Assembly: GCF_001514115.1 (NCBI RefSeq)
Contig: NZ_KQ948451.1
Location: 1,241,608 to 1,305,607 of the forward strand
Length of the DNA stretch: 64,000 nt
Origin: Streptomyces olivochromogenes
GTDB lineage: Bacteria; Actinomycetota; Actinomycetes; Streptomycetales; Streptomycetaceae
Direction of reading: 5' to 3'
The notes under the pieces are model-generated. The model saw only the letters and a list, made by a program, of their open reading frames with translations, was not told the origin of the DNA and did no database searches. Position numbers and translations under genes: made by a program. This document shows, piece by piece, positions 60,513-64,000 of the stretch. How positions within the stretch are numbered: the first letter of the stretch is position 1; the number at the start of each line of letters is the position of its first letter.

Positions 60513-60884
60513 ATGGGCGACAAGGGCAGTGGCGGCGACGGCGAGATACTCGACATCAAGATCGCCGATCTGAAGAAGACGGCTCCGCACTTCCACACGC
60601 ACAGCACCGATCTCGCCAAGGCCCTGACCAAGCTCAAACTGGCACTGTCGGCGGCCGGTTCGCCGTGGGGCGACGACGATCAGGGCCGCGCCTTCCACGA
60701 GGCGTACGGCCCGAACGTGAAGAAGATCGAGAACGCCTCCGACATCCTCGCCCAGGGCCTGGCCAGCATCCACGACGCGTTGACGGACATGGCGGACGGC
60801 CACATCGACAACGAGGAACTCGTCCGCTCGATGTTCAGCAAGATCAAGGCCACCCCGCACGACGGAAACGGCACCCAGCAGTGA
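60513..60884 (+). CDS. WXG100/ESX-like small helical protein
   Basis: 123 residues. Two long helices are separated by SAAGSPWGDDDQGRAFHEAYGP near residues 45-67, corresponding to the W-x-G turn region of WXG100-type proteins. The first helix (DIKIADLKKTAPHFHTHSTDLAKALTKLKLAL) and the last (ENASDILAQGLASIHDALTDMADGHIDNEELVRSMFSKI) are amphipathic. Such proteins are substrates or partners of type VII secretion. Its stop overlaps the start of the toxin gene (GTGA), so the two are made together and probably interact. GGAGGGG lies about 16 bases upstream of the ATG. Confidence 0.78.
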   Translation: MGDKGSGGDGEILDIKIADLKKTAPHFHTHSTDLAKALTKLKLALSAAGSPWGDDDQGRAFHEAYGPNVKKIENASDILAQGLASIHDALTDMADGHIDNEELVRSMFSKIKATPHDGNGTQQ

Positions 60885-62158
60885 GCGGTGCCGCCGACAA
60901 GGCCAAGGAGATCATCCAGGACGTCACCGGTATGTGGTGGCCGGATGCCGACGAGGGTGGGCTGCGCGACGCGGCCAAGGCGTGGCGAGACTTCGCCGAC
61001 GACATCGAAGAGGTGACGGCCGCGGCGAACAAGTCCGCCCGCGGCATCATCGAGCACAACAAGGGCGAGGCGATCTCCGCCTTCGACGACCCGTACTGGC
61101 GACGCTACTACTACGACGGCCACGGCTGGCTCCAGGACATGATCGACGGCGCCCGTGACATGGCCAAAGCGCTCGACAAGTACGCCGACGTCGTCCATGC
61201 CGCCGTCAAGCGCCTGGAGCACGAGCTGGAGATCGTCGGCGCGACGATCATCGCCGGCACGGCACTGGCCGTCTTCACCTTCGGCATCTCCGAGGCCGCC
61301 GCGACGGCGGCCACGGCCACCATCGTGGAACTCGCCGCGACCCTCAGCGTCACCGTCTCCACCGAGATCGCCACCATCGCCGGTACGACCCTCGCCACCG
61401 CCGCCTTCGCGGGCATCGAGTCTGTCACCGTCGACCTGGCCCTCACCCAGCCGATGTCCATCGCTCTGGGCGAGAGCAAGGGCCTCAGCCTCGACGAGGT
61501 ACGCCAGGCCGCGCTCTACGGAGCCCTCACCGGTGGCGCTTTCGGTGGCGGGGGCGCCACCGTGAGGGCCGTGCGGGGCGCCGGCGGATGGACAGAACTG
61601 CTGGGTGGCGTCCGCGTCGCCGGGCTCGAACCCCAGGTCGCGCTGCCCGGCGGACTGACGGCAAGTGCCGACGACCTCGGCCTGCTCATGAAGGGCGACG
61701 GCGAACCCAACGCCTGGCCACGCAGCAAACGCAAGGGGGCGCAGAAGCCGAAGTACACGACGGACCTCGCAGCGGACGAAGGCAAGAACGGCGCGCATAC
61801 CGGCGCCCGTCACGTCGAGGTCACCACCCGGGACCTCCGGGCCCGCCTGCGCGGGGACCCTGAACTGGACGCCGCCTCCCGGTACATCGACCACGCCTCG
61901 GCCCAGAAGCACACCCAGGCGGTAGTCCTCAAGCGGCAGAAGCAGATCGAGGACTGGTTGAACAACGGGAAGCCGGCGGGGAAGAAGGACTTTTCGGCCG
62001 AGCTGGGAGAGCCCACCGGAATGAGCTTGTCTCGCACCCACTTCAAGAACGGACTGCCCCCAGAATGGGTGACGGGGGCGAAAGTCGTCCTCAAGAAGGA
62101 CCCGACCGTCCCTCTGGGCTACCGCGTCCTGACCTCCTACCCCGAAGCCACCTCGTAA
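60881..62158 (+). CDS. Polymorphic toxin with N-terminal ESX-like region and C-terminal RNase A-like domain
   Basis: 425 residues, GTG start coupled to the WXG-like gene. Residues 1-110 are helical with ESX/LXG-type composition (KAWRDFADDIEEVTAAANKSARGIIEHN). About 117-185 is a long hydrophobic, Ala/Thr-rich segment (ATIIAGTALAVFTFGISEAAATAATATIVELAATL) that could cross membranes. From about residue 304 the toxin domain follows: GAHTGARHVEVTTRDLRARLRG, AASRYIDHASAQKHTQAVVLKRQKQIEDWL, GMSLSR and VVLKKDPTVPLGYRVLTSYPE. This matches the bacterial CdiA-type RNase A-like fold. It likely cleaves RNA of competitor cells. The immunity gene follows after 27 bases. Confidence 0.82.
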   Translation: MSGAADKAKEIIQDVTGMWWPDADEGGLRDAAKAWRDFADDIEEVTAAANKSARGIIEHNKGEAISAFDDPYWRRYYYDGHGWLQDMIDGARDMAKALDKYADVVHAAVKRLEHELEIVGATIIAGTALAVFTFGISEAAATAATATIVELAATLSVTVSTEIATIAGTTLATAAFAGIESVTVDLALTQPMSIALGESKGLSLDEVRQAALYGALTGGAFGGGGATVRAVRGAGGWTELLGGVRVAGLEPQVALPGGLTASADDLGLLMKGDGEPNAWPRSKRKGAQKPKYTTDLAADEGKNGAHTGARHVEVTTRDLRARLRGDPELDAASRYIDHASAQKHTQAVVLKRQKQIEDWLNNGKPAGKKDFSAELGEPTGMSLSRTHFKNGLPPEWVTGAKVVLKKDPTVPLGYRVLTSYPEATS

Positions 62159-62185
62159 GACCGCAACCAGACAGGTCCACAGCCC

Positions 62186-62845
62186 ATGGCGCCCATCCAC
62201 GACCGCTTCACGGAACTGCACGACCTCCTACAGGCGTACGAATGGAGCGGCAACACATTCGACGACACGATGGAAGCACCCGGCGCAGCGCTCACCTCCT
62301 ACCTGCGTGTCGTCGCGGCCAAACCCCAGCGTGCGGCAGCCGCAGTACGCGAGCTCGACGATCTGCTCGCCGTCGGCCTGTTCAGCGACGAGGTAGCCGA
62401 CGACGTCGACCTCCTTCCGCACATCGAACCGCCGTCAGGCGTGAGCGTCGAGGACTGCCTGCGGGTCATCCGCCATCACCTCAGCCACTTCCTCGCGAAG
62501 CCGCCGGCCGACGGTTCCACCCACCGCCCGCAGACTGCCTGGGAGTGGCGTGAGCGGTTCCCCGCGCTCGCCCACCTTCTGGGGTCCTACTTTCACCAGG
62601 ACTTCTCCGCCGAGTACCAGTCGCACGCTGAGGCCGTCGACGACTACCTGGCCCTGGAGTCCCCGGAGGACCACCGAGCCGCGGCCACGGACATCGACGC
62701 GTTCATCGCAGCCAACCCGAACGACGACGACCTGACGGAAGCCGCCCGTGTACTCGGTCTGCGCATCGCGCCTCCAAAGGGAGTTCCACTGCGCCAGTGG
62801 CTCATCGACATCAGGGACATCCTCACTCACCACACTGCCGCCTGA
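62186..62845 (+). CDS. Immunity protein with two CdiI-like domains
   Basis: 219 residues, 27 bases downstream of the toxin gene. Two halves look homologous: residues 9-105 (LHDLLQAYEWSGNTFDDTMEAP...AAAAVRELDDLLAVGLFSDEV...PPSGVSVEDCLRVIRHHLSHFL) and about 128-219 (LAHLLGSYFHQDFSAEYQSHAEAVDDYLA...AATDIDAFIAANPNDDDLTEAARVLG...PPKGVPLRQWLIDIRDIL). The LxxLLGxYFHQDF pattern is that of contact-dependent-inhibition immunity proteins. The protein is acidic, as expected for binding a basic nuclease. It should neutralise the adjacent RNase A-like toxin. Confidence 0.78.
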   Translation: MAPIHDRFTELHDLLQAYEWSGNTFDDTMEAPGAALTSYLRVVAAKPQRAAAAVRELDDLLAVGLFSDEVADDVDLLPHIEPPSGVSVEDCLRVIRHHLSHFLAKPPADGSTHRPQTAWEWRERFPALAHLLGSYFHQDFSAEYQSHAEAVDDYLALESPEDHRAAATDIDAFIAANPNDDDLTEAARVLGLRIAPPKGVPLRQWLIDIRDILTHHTAA

Positions 62846-63107
62846 TCCCGCCCGGCGCGGCCGTCAGAACCGTGGTGCCCCGGTACTCGCCCCCCAACGG
62901 ATCAACACCCCCCATGATCCGCTCAAGTCACCGCTGACCAGGCGGGCCCGTCACCCGCCAGCGTCCGTCGCTCCCTGTTCCGCCCGCGCGAGGGCTTGCA
63001 GCCGAACGGAGCGCACCACCGCGAACGCGCCCACCGCCGCCTCCCCCAGAGACCCCCCGGCTGACGCGCGCCAGCCGGGGTTCTGCATCGCCTGTCCTGT
63101 CACAGAC

Positions 63108-63298
63108 GCCCCTATGAGCGGGGTCCTGACTGTAACTGTCTGACCAGGTGGAAGACCTCCCGGGCCGCATAGCGCTTGAGGCAACGGACGATTTCGCCCG
63201 CGCGTGGGCCGTGAGCGGGGCCGCCTCGTGGGAGACTCCTCGCCGACCTCCTCGCGACTGCTCACGTCGGTGAACCGCGCACAGGTACGGAAGAGTTC
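63108..63298 (+). mobile_element. IS110-family remnant C with internal deletion
   Basis: 63108-63198 matches the 3' end of the full copy (57816-57906: from CCCCTATGAGCGGGG through GCAACGGACGATTTCGC). 63230-63298 matches an internal part of the transposase gene (about 58303-58373: GACTGCTCACGTCGGTGAAC through GGTACGGAAGAGTTC). About 400 bases between them are lost and ~30 unrelated bases are present. Orientation is the same as the other copies. The 262 bases before it (62846-63107) show no gene. Confidence 0.82.
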
Positions 63299-63396
63299 TC
63301 CGCAATCACCGTCCCCGTAGCGGAGTTCAAAGCCAGGGCCTGCGAGAACAGTTAACGCCACGGCGTCTTGCGCCAGGCCAGCCACTCACAAGACCG

Positions 63397-63861
63397 CGAT
63401 CAACAGCTGGAGTACTAGGCGACATACGCGACCTCAGCGCCTTCGGCGACGCAACATTCGACGTCGTATTCCATCCGGTCTCTAACCTATTCGTACCAGA
63501 CTTGGCACCGGTGTGGCGTGAGTGCTTCCGCGTCCTGCGATCGGGCGGAACTCTGCTCGTGGGCTTCCTCAACCCTGATGTGTACTTGTTCGACCACGAG
63601 GCGCTCGACGAGCGCGGCGAGCTGATCGTCGTGCACAAGCTGCCCTACAGCGATGTCACGCAGTACTCCGCCGAGGAACGCGCCACGAAGTTCGGCGCGT
63701 ATGTCCCTCTTGAATACAGTCACACCCTCACCGACCAGATCGGCGGGCAACTCGCTGCGGGGTTCGTCCTCACCGGCTTCGCGGAAGGGCCGCACCAATC
63801 CAACGCATCCGCTCAATACATGTCGAACTATTTTGCGACGCTGGCGGTCAAGCCGGGCTGA
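63397..63861 (+). pseudogene. 5'-truncated class I SAM-dependent methyltransferase
   Basis: The open frame reads GDIRDLSAFGDATFDVVFHPVSNLFVPDLAPVWRECFRVLRSGGTLLVGFLNPDVYLFD and on to LTGFAEGPHQSNASAQYMSNYFATLAVKPG, with stop at 63861. GDIRDL..F..ATFDVV and ECFRVLRSGGTLLVGF are the motif II/III parts of a class I methyltransferase. The SAM-binding GxGxG half is absent: the IS110 remnant ends about 100 bases upstream. The remaining 140 or so bases to the window end show no feature. Confidence 0.72.
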
Positions 63862-64000
63862 CCCAGCCGTGGGGCCGGCCGAGACGACCGTGTCTCCGAA
63901 TGGCCAAGTGGAGCGCTGTGCCAGCCCGACCCCCACTAACTTCCCTACGTTGTCCTGCGGGACGTGGTGAGCCCTTCGTATGGTTCATCCACCCAGGGGT

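Noticed and set aside
54254..63861. Integrative element with attachment sites
   Set aside because: No tRNA, integrase or direct repeats at both edges were found; IS relics explain the mosaic better.

Overview
The window is very GC-rich, with G or C at almost every third codon position. It has many ATGA/GTGA-coupled operons, GTG and TTG starts, Tat-exported proteins, an F420-type oxidoreductase and GluABCD-type glutamate uptake. This points to an actinomycete chromosome, most likely Streptomyces. That is an inference from gene content and base use; no rRNA, tRNA or other phylogenetic marker gene was seen.

Layout. 1-9.4 kb is a cell-envelope block: a DedA protein, a PAP2 phosphatase, a two-component system, two paralogous COG4705-type membrane proteins, a flippase-like protein, a GT-C-like glycosyltransferase and a BlaI/M56-peptidase pair. 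BlaI-like palindromes lie in front of several of these genes. 9.5-18.4 kb holds a polyprenyl synthase with a huge low-complexity N-terminal extension, a TetR regulator, a Tat-exported alpha/beta hydrolase, a GPP34 protein, an MFS exporter, a muconolactone-isomerase-like protein, a LysR regulator, and an SDR/SnoaL pair whose promoter carries the same palindrome as the tetR promoter. 18.4-30.2 kb is mixed: P-loop kinase-like protein, macrodomain protein, GH30 glycosidase, phytoene-desaturase-like oxidoreductase, inositol-phosphatase family, gamma-glutamyltransferase, NarL/DesK-type two-component system, an AhpD-like protein and a decayed methyltransferase gene. 31-40 kb is a reductive pyrimidine (or hydantoin) catabolic cluster: NCS1 permease, LLM/F420 oxidoreductase, dihydropyrimidinase, two beta-ureidopropionase-like nitrilases, an aminotransferase and a PucR regulator. 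40-54 kb carries a large hypothetical protein, a divergent XRE regulator/methionine aminopeptidase pair, a secreted gamma-glutamyltransferase, a CocE-like hydrolase, the gluABCD transporter, exonuclease III, an MBL hydrolase and a fused PcaD-PcaC protein.

54.2-64 kb is an accessory, rearranged region. It has one full IS110-family transposase gene, two further remnants of the same element in the same orientation, an IS5-family relic, a phage tail-protein-like gene, a lipoprotein gene cut by an in-frame TAA, a pair of ~60-bp inverted repeats around 1.6 kb, and a 5'-truncated methyltransferase. Between the IS relics sits the most interesting locus: a small WXG100/ESX-like protein translationally coupled to a polymorphic toxin with a C-terminal RNase A-like domain, followed by an immunity protein that appears to be an internal duplication of one immunity domain.

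Recurrent small-scale features include short tandem duplications that span the stop codon of three unrelated genes (near 3.6, 18.4 and 45.8 kb), a six-copy 23-bp repeat at 21.2 kb, and a (GGGGTT)n G-tract at 10.6 kb. No CRISPR array, tRNA, rRNA, integrase or replication origin was seen.
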